A DNA stretch of 64,000 nucleotides from G965205255 sp965205255 (lineage in GTDB: Bacteria > Pseudomonadota > Gammaproteobacteria > Pseudomonadales > Endozoicomonadaceae). The notes below the pieces were generated by a model. The model ran no database searches. It was given only the letters and a program-made list of their open reading frames with translations, and was not told the DNA's origin. The translations under genes were made by a program, and so were the position numbers. Below are positions 19,862 through 28,917 of this stretch, piece after piece (positions within the stretch are counted from its first letter, which is position 1; each line of letters begins with the position of its first letter). Where the stretch lies: the NCBI GenBank assembly GCA_965205255.1, contig OZ242051.1:1-64000 (forward strand), in the 5' to 3' direction.

Positions 19862-20320
19862 GGTGAATACTAATATTGAGCTTATCTGCATTGGTAAATA
19901 TCTCTGCACTCCGGTTGCGAGGCCCTCGATTGAAAATAGAGCGAATTTTCTTATTCCAGATAAGCCTGTTTTAATACATTCATGAAATCCGCAACGGAGT
20001 CACTGTTGATTATTTCGTATGTCTTGTTGGTTAGTTTCAGGTCAGATTAATCACACTTAACAGGTTTACCTGCATGCGTGAAGTTATGATTCTTATCTAG
20101 GTGCTTGAGAGTTTGGTTGCCATCGTCGGATGCCCTACGTCGCCAAATAAAATAATGGCAGAAGGTCTTCTCATCAATAAATAGTAAACGGTCAATTTCA
20201 CGGGAACTCAAGTCATCATCGTCCAAAAAAATCACATTGATGCATTCACCTATCTTTTGGTCTAGTTCAGAACTATGACGTTTTAACAGTGATGTTCGCT
20301 CGGCAGACCAATAAGAATTT
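19862..20320 (-). pseudogene. Decayed transposase, probably IS630-like
   Basis: On the minus strand a helix-turn-helix-like block (LSSREIDRLLFIDEKTF, within an open stretch at 20047-20235) is followed downstream by NSDSVADFMNVLKQAYLE. In another frame comes FNRGPRNRSAEIFTNADKLNI, which resembles the second catalytic block of IS630-type transposases. Stops and frame changes separate the pieces. The family is tentative. Confidence 0.45.
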
Positions 20321-20329
20321 ATGCACCAA

Positions 20330-20410
20330 CGTTATAATGCAACAACAATGAAAAACCGACAGTTATTTTTTATGGCACCCACACTTTCATCTGGCTTGTG
20401 TATAGTTGTT
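20330..20410 (+). repeat. Dispersed repeat shared with 32393-32473
   Basis: About 80 bp (beginning CGTTATAATGCAACAA and including CACTTTCATCTGG) matches the reverse complement of 32393-32473. In the second place it abuts an IS6-type terminal repeat, so both are probably IS-associated scars. Confidence 0.5.
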
Positions 20411-20652
20411 TTTTTAAATTCAAAAAAATGTTTTTCGCTTGGTTTATAGTAGCCTTATAAAATATTTTTCAACTGCAAAGTTCATAGTCAGACGGGTCAA
20501 ATGCAAAAGTAATTTGACGGATATTTATCCAGTGCCTTAACTGAAAAGTAAGCAGATAAAATTATAATAATAAAGTTTTAGAGTAATATCCGGCTTCAAA
20601 AAAAAAATAACAAACTATGAAGCCCAATGACTGATCAGGGAAGAACATTATT

Positions 20653-22092
20653 ATGGCAAACCGCTATCGTGTGTTAGTAATTGAGGATGATTCACATCAA
20701 AAACAATTATTATCAACTGTCTTTGGGTTTATGGGATTTAAACCATTTCTGGTTTCGGGCAGAGAGTGGAAAGAAACCTTAAGACATAACGCTGCAGATT
20801 ACCATGTGATTTTATTAGGGCGTGCTGATCGTCGCTTGGAAACATTATCAGAACTGAACAGACATTACTCTCAACTACCAATCGTGATAACGGGGCGTTT
20901 GGGCATTGAACTCAGAGGTGGCGTTAAACAACAGGTAGTATGCGAGTTATCTGACCCATTAACCTACGATAAATTATTGGATGGTATGCATCGTGCACAG
21001 TCATATCGTGCAAGTTGTCGTCACTCTAAAATCTCACCAAATAATCATAATATGTTTAAAAGCATTGCCGGAAACGGTCGCCGTATTCGCCAAGTGAGAA
21101 GCCTGATGGCCCAAGTAATGGATAAAGAGGTGAATGTGCTTTTAACCGGTGACTCCGGAACAGGTAAAGAGGTGGTAGCCAGAGAGCTTCATCAAAATTC
21201 AAACCGTCGTGATAGGCCATTTGTACCAATTAACTGTGGTGCTATTCCGGCAGACTTGCTCGAGAGTGAGCTGTTTGGTCATGAGAAAGGCGCTTTCACG
21301 GGTGCAATTAATACACGTAAGGGGCGTTTTGAACTGGCAGATGGTGGTACGTTATTTCTTGATGAAATCGGCGATATGCCTCTTTCCATGCAAGTAAAGC
21401 TTTTGCGCGTATTACAAGAACGCTGTTTTGAGCGAGTAGGTGGCAATACTTCAATGTCGTCAGATGTCAGAATTATTGCTGCAACACATCAAAACTTGGA
21501 AGAAATGATTGCCAGCGGGGAGTTCAGGGAAGATCTCTATTACCGACTAAATGTATTTCCTATCAAATTGCCTTCATTGCAAGAGCGTACAGAAGATATC
21601 CCTTTACTACTCAATGATATTGTGTCACGTATCGAAAAGGAAAGCAGAGGATCAATAAGGTTTAGCTCTTCAGCCATCTCAACTTTATGTCATTACGACT
21701 GGCCTGGCAATATCAGGGAGTTGGCAAACCTGATAGAACGACTAGCTATCATGTATCCTATGGGCATCATAGGCTCAAAGGAATTACCGGACAGATTTCA
21801 CAGACATGCTGATAAACTGAACTTAAAGAACTTAACCGGCACTCCAATCAGCAGCAGTATTGTTGAAAATGCCACAAGTCTTGAAGACTTATCACTATTA
21901 CCCGTTAACGGGCTTAATCTCAAAGAGTTTTTATCCAATCTTGAAAAACAATTAATTCGCCAAGCATTACATAACTGTAATAACGTGGTGGCACGAGCTG
22001 CTGAAAAACTGCAAATACGCCGTACCACATTGGTTGAAAAAATGCGTAAATATCTTCTTAACCGCTATGAAAAAACAGGCGCACAGGAATGA
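20653..22092 (+). CDS. fleQ: Flagellar master regulator FleQ (sigma-54 activator)
   Basis: Sigma-54-dependent AAA+ transcription activator at the top of the polar flagellar hierarchy; it also controls biofilm genes in response to c-di-GMP in Pseudomonas. 479 residues: a receiver-like N-terminal domain (1-120) of FleQ type, Walker A GDSGTGKE (166-173), the sigma-54-contacting loop GAFTGA (213-218), Walker B FLDEIGD, and a Fis-type helix-turn-helix at the C-terminus (NNVVARAAEKLQIRRTTL). MYPMGIIGSKELP resembles the FleQ-specific region. Its stop overlaps the fliO start by four bases (ATGA), unlike the usual fleQ-fleSR arrangement. Confidence 0.93.
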   Translation: MANRYRVLVIEDDSHQKQLLSTVFGFMGFKPFLVSGREWKETLRHNAADYHVILLGRADRRLETLSELNRHYSQLPIVITGRLGIELRGGVKQQVVCELSDPLTYDKLLDGMHRAQSYRASCRHSKISPNNHNMFKSIAGNGRRIRQVRSLMAQVMDKEVNVLLTGDSGTGKEVVARELHQNSNRRDRPFVPINCGAIPADLLESELFGHEKGAFTGAINTRKGRFELADGGTLFLDEIGDMPLSMQVKLLRVLQERCFERVGGNTSMSSDVRIIAATHQNLEEMIASGEFREDLYYRLNVFPIKLPSLQERTEDIPLLLNDIVSRIEKESRGSIRFSSSAISTLCHYDWPGNIRELANLIERLAIMYPMGIIGSKELPDRFHRHADKLNLKNLTGTPISSSIVENATSLEDLSLLPVNGLNLKEFLSNLEKQLIRQALHNCNNVVARAAEKLQIRRTTLVEKMRKYLLNRYEKTGAQE

Positions 22093-22535
22093 CCAAAATA
22101 TTTATATTGATCTGTGTGATAGCTACAAGCGTGCTTTCTTTTAGTAGCCATAGCTTTGCTCAAGCTGTGGCAGAAAGTAGCACTGAACCTGCTTACAACA
22201 GTGTAACTACCGGCACTATTTTACAAACATTGCTAGCTCTTATTTTGGTTATAGTAGCCATATTTGCCAGTAGCTGGGTTATTAAACGCCTCAATTCCCG
22301 AATAGGAGGCACTTCTCTCAGGAGCGGAAAAATCATTTCAACTTGTGCACTGGGTAATCGGGAACGTTTAATTGTGATTGATTTTCAAAACCAACGCCTA
22401 TTGTTGGGTGTAACCACAAGCAATGTAAACCTTATTAAAGATTTAACAGACCAACTTGGGAAAGATGAAAATACCGATAATACCAACCCTCCATCATCAG
22501 CCGGCAAATTATTCAAACATTTACTGAAGCACTAA
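22089..22535 (+). CDS. fliO: Flagellar biosynthesis protein FliO
   Basis: Small membrane protein that assists assembly of the FliP ring in the flagellar export gate. The 148-residue sequence has a signal-like N-terminus, one membrane segment (TLLALILVIVAIFASSWVIKRL) and the FliO block GKIISTCALGNRERLIVIDFQNQRLLLGVT. It overlaps fleQ by four bases. Its normal downstream partners fliP, fliQ, fliR, flhB, flhA and flhF are absent before fleN. Retention without FliP nearby is odd. Confidence 0.85.
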   Translation: MTKIFILICVIATSVLSFSSHSFAQAVAESSTEPAYNSVTTGTILQTLLALILVIVAIFASSWVIKRLNSRIGGTSLRSGKIISTCALGNRERLIVIDFQNQRLLLGVTTSNVNLIKDLTDQLGKDENTDNTNPPSSAGKLFKHLLKH

Positions 22536-22759
22536 TAGAAAATACTAATAATAACTTTTGTTTTTGGTATTTTTCCTGCACCTTCTTTCACCTGTAGGTG
22601 CACAACATAAAGTCGAGATTTTGTCAAAAAAGTCAAATACTTGCCCTATTTGTTATGAATTATTTTGTATCAGATTTTGTCATAAATACGACACTGTACA
22701 AACCCCACTCCCATACTGACTTAAAACAAGAAAAAAAAATTATCTTTTTTTTCTGCCAA
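22536..22759. other. Spacer where fliPQR-flhBAF would be expected
   Basis: No coding remnant of the export genes is visible. A 7-bp hairpin TGCACCT/AGGTGCA lies at 22577-22602. The remainder is AT-rich. Confidence 0.4.
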
Positions 22760-22775
22760 TGGCACGAATCTTGCA
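22760..22775 (+). promoter_or_regulatory. Sigma-54 (-24/-12) promoter of fleN-fliA
   Basis: TGGCACGAATCTTGCA is a perfect match to the sigma-54 consensus TGGCACR-N4-TTGCW. It lies 63 bases before fleN. FleQ, encoded just upstream, is the obvious candidate activator, as it is for flhA/flhF-fleN promoters in Pseudomonas (inference). Confidence 0.85.
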
Positions 22776-22838
22776 TTTATAAATAATAAGTAATTTAAAA
22801 AGAAGTTTTTTAAATGGATAAGAGAGAGAAATAAAAGT

Positions 22839-23684
22839 ATGAAGGAATTTAACAATAAGGACTTTAACAAAAATAAAGCCCCAGCAGTAATGGCAATTGT
22901 CAGTGGAAAAGGGGGTGTAGGCAAAACATTTGTTGCAATTAATCTAGCTTCTGCACTTCATCGCCAAGGTAAACAAACTTTACTGTTAGATGCTGATTTT
23001 GGCTTGGGAAATATTCATTTATTACTAGGTGAAAAAGCGGATATTAATCTTGATATGGTCTTGTCAGGACAACATAAGATAGATGATGCACTGATTCCAA
23101 CAGCAGAAGGTTTTTCTATTATTCCCGGTGAAAGGGGAAAACCTTTAATGGCCAACCTAAGTTTTTTTCAGTTATCCGGGCTCATTTCAGCGATTGACTC
23201 ATTAGAAACCAAGCCAGATGTTTTTCTTATAGATACCGCCGGAAGTGTCAGTAATGAAGAACTTCAACTAGTCGCTGCCGCAGAGGAAATAATTGTTGTA
23301 ATTACACCTGATCTTTTATCACTACAAGATGCAGCTGAGTATATACGACAAATAAATATACACCATGGATTGCAACGGTTTTTTATCATTTCAAATATGA
23401 CAAAAAACCAACGCGAAGCCCAAAATCTTATGGAAAAACTTCAAAACCTTGTAGGGTTCGACGTAGATGTAGTCCTGAAACCATTAGGTTATCTCCCAAA
23501 AGATGACAGTGTTATTCGCTCTGTAGAATCAATGTCGTCAACTTTGGAGTCAGAACCAGAGTCCAAAGTAGCTAAACTTGTAACAACAATAGCGGACAAG
23601 TTAAAAAAAGAAGACTTGAACAACAATAAGCACGGTGGGCTTTCATTTTTTTACGAAAACAAAATAAAATCAGGAGATGTTTAA
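22839..23684 (+). CDS. fleN: Flagellar number regulator FleN/FlhG (MinD-like ATPase)
   Basis: Deviant Walker A ATPase (SGKGGVGKTF near residue 19) of the ParA/MinD superfamily. It limits polar flagellar number and antagonises FleQ. 281 residues; other motifs are LLDADFGLGNIHLLLG and VFLIDTAGSVSNEELQ. The sigma-54 promoter at 22760-22775 serves it, and fliA follows after two bases, so the two form an operon. The flhF gene, normally directly upstream, is missing. Confidence 0.93.
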   Translation: MKEFNNKDFNKNKAPAVMAIVSGKGGVGKTFVAINLASALHRQGKQTLLLDADFGLGNIHLLLGEKADINLDMVLSGQHKIDDALIPTAEGFSIIPGERGKPLMANLSFFQLSGLISAIDSLETKPDVFLIDTAGSVSNEELQLVAAAEEIIVVITPDLLSLQDAAEYIRQINIHHGLQRFFIISNMTKNQREAQNLMEKLQNLVGFDVDVVLKPLGYLPKDDSVIRSVESMSSTLESEPESKVAKLVTTIADKLKKEDLNNNKHGGLSFFYENKIKSGDV

Positions 23685-23686
23685 AA

Positions 23687-24427
23687 ATGGATTCAATCGC
23701 TCATGGACAGAGTATAATAAACAAAAAAGCCAAAGCCGATAAGAACAATTTTACCTCACTGGTAGAAAAATACACTTCACTTGTTGTTCGGATTGCAAAA
23801 CACTTATCTTCTAAAATGCCATCGTGCGTTCAACTGGACGACTTAATTCAGGCTGGCATGGTTGGATTGTTAGAAGTAGCAGGAAAGTATGATGAAACAA
23901 AAGGCGCAAGCTTTGAAACCTTTGCAGGTATTCGTATTCGTGGCTCTATGCTAGATGAAATCCGTCGTGGTGACTGGGGACCTCGCTCTGTATATAGAAA
24001 TAACCGAAAAATGAATGAGGCCATGCGTACTGTAGAGGCAAAATTTGGCAGAGATGCCAGAGACGGAGAAATTGCCAAAGAAATGGATATAAACCTCAAG
24101 GAGTATTTTAAGATCCTCAAAGATATGCGCGGTTGTCGCCTGTTTAGCTTTGAAGAAATATATGAAAGTGAAGAGGTGCGTCTTCCAAGCTCAAGGGGCT
24201 CTATTTCTCCGGACATGCAATTGGTAGATCAAAAGTTCAAGACGGACTTGTCGGTGGCTATCAACAGTCTGCCAGAACGAGAACGTATGGTGCTTATTCT
24301 GTATTACAGACGAGAAATGAACTTAAAAGAAATTGGCGGGATGCTCGGTGTCAGTGAGTCCAGAGTAAGTCAGATACATAGCCAAGCAACAGGAAAACTG
24401 AAGGTTAGCCTGAAAAGCTGGCTATAA
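23687..24427 (+). CDS. fliA: Flagellar sigma factor FliA (sigma-28)
   Basis: Alternative sigma factor for late flagellar and chemotaxis genes. 246 residues with sigma regions 2 (QLDDLIQAGMVGLLEVAGKY and SFETFAGIRIRGSMLDEIR), 3, and 4 (NLKEIGGMLGVSESRVSQI). An AGGAG site precedes the ATG. Downstream, where cheY/cheZ/cheA would normally follow, the convergent prs gene appears, so the flagellar locus ends here. A perfect sigma-28-type -10 element is found upstream of 30256. Confidence 0.95.
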   Translation: MDSIAHGQSIINKKAKADKNNFTSLVEKYTSLVVRIAKHLSSKMPSCVQLDDLIQAGMVGLLEVAGKYDETKGASFETFAGIRIRGSMLDEIRRGDWGPRSVYRNNRKMNEAMRTVEAKFGRDARDGEIAKEMDINLKEYFKILKDMRGCRLFSFEEIYESEEVRLPSSRGSISPDMQLVDQKFKTDLSVAINSLPERERMVLILYYRREMNLKEIGGMLGVSESRVSQIHSQATGKLKVSLKSWL

Positions 24428-24446
24428 TACCAAAAAAGTGAGCACA

Positions 24447-24494
24447 TCCCCACTATCCGGAAATCCTCTAATGAAAGAGGACCCGGGTGTGGGA
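24447..24494. terminator. Bidirectional hairpin between fliA and prs
   Basis: A compound stem lies between two convergent genes. Outer arms are CCCAC...CCGG against CCGGGTGTGGG, and the inner arms TCCTCT/AGAGGA enclose a short loop. It is suitable as a shared terminator, though T-tracts are weak on both sides. Confidence 0.45.
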
Positions 24495-24519
24495 GTATAT
24501 TTAAATTATCAGAAGAGAA

Positions 24520-25464
24520 TTACCATCGGAACATCGCACTGATAGACTCTTCATTACTTATTCTGCGAATAGACTCAGCTACCAGAGAAGACATATCAAG
24601 CTGACGAATTTTATCAATAGCCTCTGCTGACGGAGTTAAGGGAATAGTATTAGTAACTACCAGCTCATCTAGCTCGGAGTTAATCAAATTTTCCAGAGAA
24701 CGCCCTGAAAGAACAGGGTGTGTACAATAAGCATACACACACGTCGCTCCATGATCTTTAAGCGCTTTAGCCGCCTGCCCCAGTGTTCCAGCAGTATCTA
24801 CCATATCATCGATCAGAATACAATTACGACCATCAACGTCACCAATTATATTCATGACCTCAGCCTTGTTAGCTTTAGGACGACGTTTGTCGATAATTGC
24901 TAAATCGGTATGCAAACGTTTAGCAATAGCTCTTGCACGAACAACACCACCATGATCTGGAGAAACAATAGTCATGTTTTCTAATCGACGACCTTCAATA
25001 TCATCAAGAAAAATTGGTGAAGAATAAATATTATCTACAGGAATATCGAAAAACCCCTGAATTTGATCAGCATGAAGGTCAACAGTCAGTACACGGTTAA
25101 TACCCACACTGGCCAACATATCAGCAACCACTTTTGCAGAAATAGCGACTCTGGCTGAACGTGGTCTCCTATCCTGACGTGCATACCCAAAATAAGGCAT
25201 AACAGCCGTAACACGACTAGCTGAAGACCGACGAAGCGCATCACCTAAAACCATTAGCTCCATCAAATGATTATTAGTAGGTGCCGATGTAGACTGGATG
25301 ATAAAAACATCTTTTCCTCTGACATTTTCTTTAATTTCAACAGCAATTTCACCATCACTAAACTGACCTACATCAGCTTTTCCCACAGGCACGTGGAGAT
25401 GATCGATAACTTTTTTGAAAAGTCCGGGGTTTGCGTTACCAGTGAACACCATAATTTTAGACAC
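24520..25464 (-). CDS. prs: Ribose-phosphate pyrophosphokinase
   Basis: Makes PRPP from ribose-5-phosphate and ATP for nucleotide, histidine and tryptophan synthesis. 314 residues, class I. It has the family blocks FSDGEIAVEIKENVRGKDVFIIQS, PYFGYARQDRR, the metal-binding DLHADQIQGFF and the PRPP loop CILIDDMVDTAGT. In many relatives ispE and a glutamine tRNA precede it; neither is present here. Confidence 0.98.
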   Translation of the reverse strand: MSKIMVFTGNANPGLFKKVIDHLHVPVGKADVGQFSDGEIAVEIKENVRGKDVFIIQSTSAPTNNHLMELMVLGDALRRSSASRVTAVMPYFGYARQDRRPRSARVAISAKVVADMLASVGINRVLTVDLHADQIQGFFDIPVDNIYSSPIFLDDIEGRRLENMTIVSPDHGGVVRARAIAKRLHTDLAIIDKRRPKANKAEVMNIIGDVDGRNCILIDDMVDTAGTLGQAAKALKDHGATCVYAYCTHPVLSGRSLENLINSELDELVVTNTIPLTPSAEAIDKIRQLDMSSLVAESIRRISNEESISAMFRW

Positions 25465-26202
25465 AAGACGTTACCTTAAAGCATAAGTATAAATGAGGGA
25501 AAAAATTCTAATATCCTGTGGTAGTATATTAATAATAAGCTCATCTCTTGTCAGCTGACAGTCCAGTGGTTTAGCAGGAAAAAAACACAAAACCACCTCT
25601 GAATTCACTACAAAAACAACAAGTTTTCAACATATTAGAGTAGCAATAATATGTACTATTAATCCTTTATTTTTTACTACTATCGTTCATACTCTTTATG
25701 TATAAACCACCACTTTTTACTATTGCACATAGCTTACTGACAGTACTTTAACCATCTGTTGCTTTTATGTCAATATTTCTATAGTTTCTGTATAAGTTCA
25801 TAGCATATAAGACTCACACAACCTCCTGCTTGATCTTTTTTGTATGTACTTCTACGATATTTTGTTTAGCTGAGTAGCCATAAAATTTATAAATTCTTTT
25901 ATTCCTTAATATAGTCTGCAAAAGAGACTTTCTGATGAGCTATGAACAGCAGTTATCAGGCAACGTGTAATCAACCCATAACTATTTTATGTAAGAATAA
26001 TTTCATCCTGAAGTGTTTGATCTGTAGCGACACTTTTCCTTTCCCTGAAGCTTAATATGGCTAGAAGAGACAATGACAGTTTTAGCTTGTGCTCAACAAT
26101 AATCAATTGCAGACTCTGGATAACTTTCTGTTCCAATTTAAGAAAATATTATTTAATAATTGTCTAATAAATGACCTGTAACAGGTTAGAGAGTGGGGTT
26201 AG
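25465..26202. other. 738-bp gene-free region upstream of prs
   Basis: I see no convincing gene, tRNA or IS remnant. A perfect 12-bp palindrome TGTCAGCTGACA (25549-25560), about 85 bp upstream of prs, could be an operator, but no cognate regulator can be named. Confidence 0.4.
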
Positions 26203-26376
26203 TTATCCGAAGATAATAATCCCCTTTACTGAACCGTCTTTACCAATTGTAATTTGACTGTCTATGTCATTTAACTTCTCTTTCCATTTTCCTGAAAGTA
26301 AACACAGTAACGCATTAATGGAAACAAAAGAAGAACACAATACTAAGAGAAGAATGAGTAAACCCGCTTTTTTCAT
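26203..26376 (-). CDS. Small hypothetical exported or membrane protein
   Basis: The 57-residue product from ATG 26376 has a lysine-led hydrophobic N-terminus (KKAGLLILLLVLCSSFVSINALL) and a short polar tail ending VKGIIIFG. An AGG lies about nine bases upstream. A longer reading starts at 26409. I recognise no family, and the gene is supported only by its signal-like composition. Confidence 0.35.
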   Translation of the reverse strand: MKKAGLLILLLVLCSSFVSINALLCLLSGKWKEKLNDIDSQITIGKDGSVKGIIIFG

Positions 26377-26409
26377 TATGAATACCTGTAACTGCATTTT
26401 AACGTACAA

Positions 26410-26841
26410 ACTTTAACGGCACCTGCTCTTATTTAGTAAGAAAATAAAAATATTTTTGACAACTACAGACATCAGCTCTCTTTCCTCACCACTTTTCCAA
26501 CCACCACCAACACCTCACCGTCCATCCTGTCACACTTGATATGTCGACTCAGTACAAGCCTTGTAGGTTTGTGTGTACGACTGAGGAGAAATCTCAAACA
26601 TCCGGTGCAGGTCAGACTTTTAATACCAAAACTAATTACACCCAGTTTAGGTTAACACTTCTATAAGCGTACTTTTTATGAAATAAGTTGCTGGCCTGCT
26701 GCAGAAAGATTAGACTCATTTATGTGCCTAGCTATTCAGTACTACGAATTTAGAATTTTTTGTATAATTGGCCAACATCTACTCTAACTGACAACATTTC
26801 AAAAATAGATTGACTGAAAAAAAGAGAAATTACTTATTACC
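26410..26841. other. Intergenic region before the MACPF-like gene
   Basis: No gene recognised. AT-rich with scattered short inverted repeats. It should contain the promoter of the secreted protein that starts at 26842. Confidence 0.35.
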
Positions 26842-28389
26842 ATGATTAAAAATCTATTACCTTTGGGTATAACAAGCATACTGCTGACCGCAAGCTGTGT
26901 ACATGCAACCATACAAACTTACCAATTCACACCCAAACTCAATTTCAACACCTCGACAGACGAGGGTACTGGAACAATTGGAACCGGTTATTCATCTGAT
27001 CAAACAGCTTTTGTTGCTAACTGCATAAATTCAGGTCCGGTTAAATATGAAGGTGGCAGCAAGTCTATAGTGAATTTAAGTGATCAAATAAGTTTTTCAG
27101 AGCTAGAAAAAAGCCTAAGTATAAAGGTTTCGGGCCATGGCTCTATTGATATATTTAGTGGTAGCAGCTCTTCCAGTTTTTATTACCGCTCAAAAGATGA
27201 TGATTATTCACGCTCATTTTTATACAAAGAATCAATAAAATACCCTACTGCTACATATACACTACCTGCTAATGTAACAAAAGCCAATGATTCACTTAAT
27301 AATCTGGGCCAAATTTATCAGTCTTCGCCCAGTCTATTTAGGCAATTCTGTGGTGATCGGTTTGTTTATCAAGTTACCCCAGGAGCCAATTTGTTTGTTA
27401 CCGTAAAAATTTACTTTAAAACCCATACTGAAAAGATGGAATACGACCAAGAAGGTAGCGCCTCTGTAGCCTTTGGAGGTCTTTCTGCATCCATGCAAGC
27501 CATTATTAATAAATTAAATTTGAAAGGTTCCATTTCTATTTATGCCTATCAGATGGGTGGTGATCCATCCCAACTAGGTAGTATTGTTGGTGCACCTCCA
27601 AATTCGACTACAGCCCCTGTCGTTGAATGTTCTTTTACCAACCTACAAGCTTGTCAGAGTGTGCTAAATAAGATTCTTCAATACAGTGCTGGTTCATTTG
27701 CAAATCAAGTAAAAATGAAGGATGGAAAACTTCCACAAAATGCAACTATGATTGACTACACACTTAAGCCTTACGGCTATGCAGGTGTTATTGTTCAATC
27801 TGACAACACGGTAACTCCCGAAATACAAAAAGCCCGCAACACACTTACTGATGAATATTTGCTGTCGAAAAAGCAACTTAATCATGTCGATAATCTCATT
27901 CAGCTGACTAGTGGTGATTCCGCCTTAGCAAAATATCTGATGGACTTAAGAAGTAAATTAGCCAAAAACTCCAGTATACTTCAGGATGCAGGGGTTCAGT
28001 GTTTCACCGATGCATCACAGTGTATCTCTGTGAAATCCAGTGCGGAGGCATCGCTTATTGATGTCTCTCAGCAAATAGCACCTTTCAAAAATAACTGGTC
28101 TTATAAGCAGGATCCATGGGGGTGGGAACAGACAGATGTAGAACAAATATCTGACCACGACTTATTCATAGCCCCTAATGCTCACATTCCTGCATATCAT
28201 CTTAAAATTACTAGTGAAACTCCACAAAAGATCACAGCTCAAAGCATATGGAGCAGCAATGGTAATGGGTGCAGGTTTACCGGCACTGGAGACATTATAG
28301 ACAACAAAAATGTAGCTTACTCAGGCCAATACACTTGCACCACTGGTGGGTACTCAACTTTTGTTTTAACAAAAAGTCAGGTTGACTAA
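26842..28389 (+). CDS. Secreted protein with a MACPF-like core (putative pore-former)
   Basis: 515 residues with a signal peptide (cleavage likely after VHA, residue 21-22). Residues 166-190 read FRQFCGDRFVYQVTPGANLF, which resembles the MACPF signature region in which the usual YGTHY is replaced by a CGDxFV variant found in bacterial perforin-like proteins. A small-residue and helix-rich stretch follows (VAFGGLSASMQAIINKLNLKGS, 209-230). The C-terminal 110 residues look like a separate disulfide-containing domain (cysteines in GCRFTG and YTCTTGG). Cysteine-rich and Ser/Thr-rich overall, consistent with export. Family placement is by eye and tentative; the host-lysis or escape role is inference. 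Confidence 0.55.
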   Translation: MIKNLLPLGITSILLTASCVHATIQTYQFTPKLNFNTSTDEGTGTIGTGYSSDQTAFVANCINSGPVKYEGGSKSIVNLSDQISFSELEKSLSIKVSGHGSIDIFSGSSSSSFYYRSKDDDYSRSFLYKESIKYPTATYTLPANVTKANDSLNNLGQIYQSSPSLFRQFCGDRFVYQVTPGANLFVTVKIYFKTHTEKMEYDQEGSASVAFGGLSASMQAIINKLNLKGSISIYAYQMGGDPSQLGSIVGAPPNSTTAPVVECSFTNLQACQSVLNKILQYSAGSFANQVKMKDGKLPQNATMIDYTLKPYGYAGVIVQSDNTVTPEIQKARNTLTDEYLLSKKQLNHVDNLIQLTSGDSALAKYLMDLRSKLAKNSSILQDAGVQCFTDASQCISVKSSAEASLIDVSQQIAPFKNNWSYKQDPWGWEQTDVEQISDHDLFIAPNAHIPAYHLKITSETPQKITAQSIWSSNGNGCRFTGTGDIIDNKNVAYSGQYTCTTGGYSTFVLTKSQVD

Positions 28390-28405
28390 GTCAGCATCGT
28401 TAAAA

Positions 28406-28446
28406 CAGTGTCGGTAACACTCTAAACCGACACTGCACTTCTTTTG
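28406..28446 (+). terminator. Rho-independent terminator after the MACPF-like gene
   Basis: CAGTGTCGGT (28406-28415) and ACCGACACTG (28426-28435) form a perfect 10-bp stem, followed by CACTTCTTTTGTT. It begins 17 bases after the stop codon. Confidence 0.85.
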
Positions 28447-28555
28447 TTACACTCCAACCAGTTATTCCCCCTTTATTTACAACACGACTTATAACTCTTA
28501 ACGCCTCTCCTTCGAGCCAGTCGCGGTCACACTACCACTAATTTATACCAATATG

Positions 28556-28917
28556 CCTTGTTTTGACCATGACCGATTTCAGGGTTGGCTACCCACCATC
28601 ACTTTGCAGTCATTTTTTTGTATCAGAAAACAAGTTTATCCAAAAATAACGCTGGATGATTGGATTAAAAATAGTAATATCTCCGCTTAAACGGCTAGTT
28701 TTTTAAAATCCGCCGTATTAAAATGCCGTGCTTCAGCATCTTACAATTTTATGTATGAAGTATCAACCGACCCTCCCAGACAATTAATCGCCGAAACAGT
28801 AGACATCATTGTTCAAATAAAAAAAGACAGTAACAGCCTTATAAAGATGGGAGAAGTCGCTGAGCTTGTCGGTTTTAAAAACGACCATTACCAATTGAAA
28901 CCCAATGCCGACAAATA
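28556..28917 (+). pseudogene. TrbB/VirB11-type conjugation ATPase relic
   Basis: The frame beginning near 28556 reads FDHDRFQGWLPTITLQSF, FCIRKQVYPKITLDDWIKNS, a stop, then TASFLKSAVLKCRA. It then jumps, with the Walker region deleted, to PRQLIAETVDIIVQIKK and MGEVAELVGFKNDHYQL. These are the N-terminal and C-terminal blocks of TrbB-type type IV secretion ATPases. The tail overlaps the end of pdxB on the other strand. It is evidence of a past conjugative element. Confidence 0.72.

Noticed and set aside
20373..20390. TGGCACCCACACTTTCA upstream of fleQ as a sigma-54 promoter
   Set aside because: The -12 GC is absent at the required spacing, and the sequence is part of a dispersed repeat also present near 32400.
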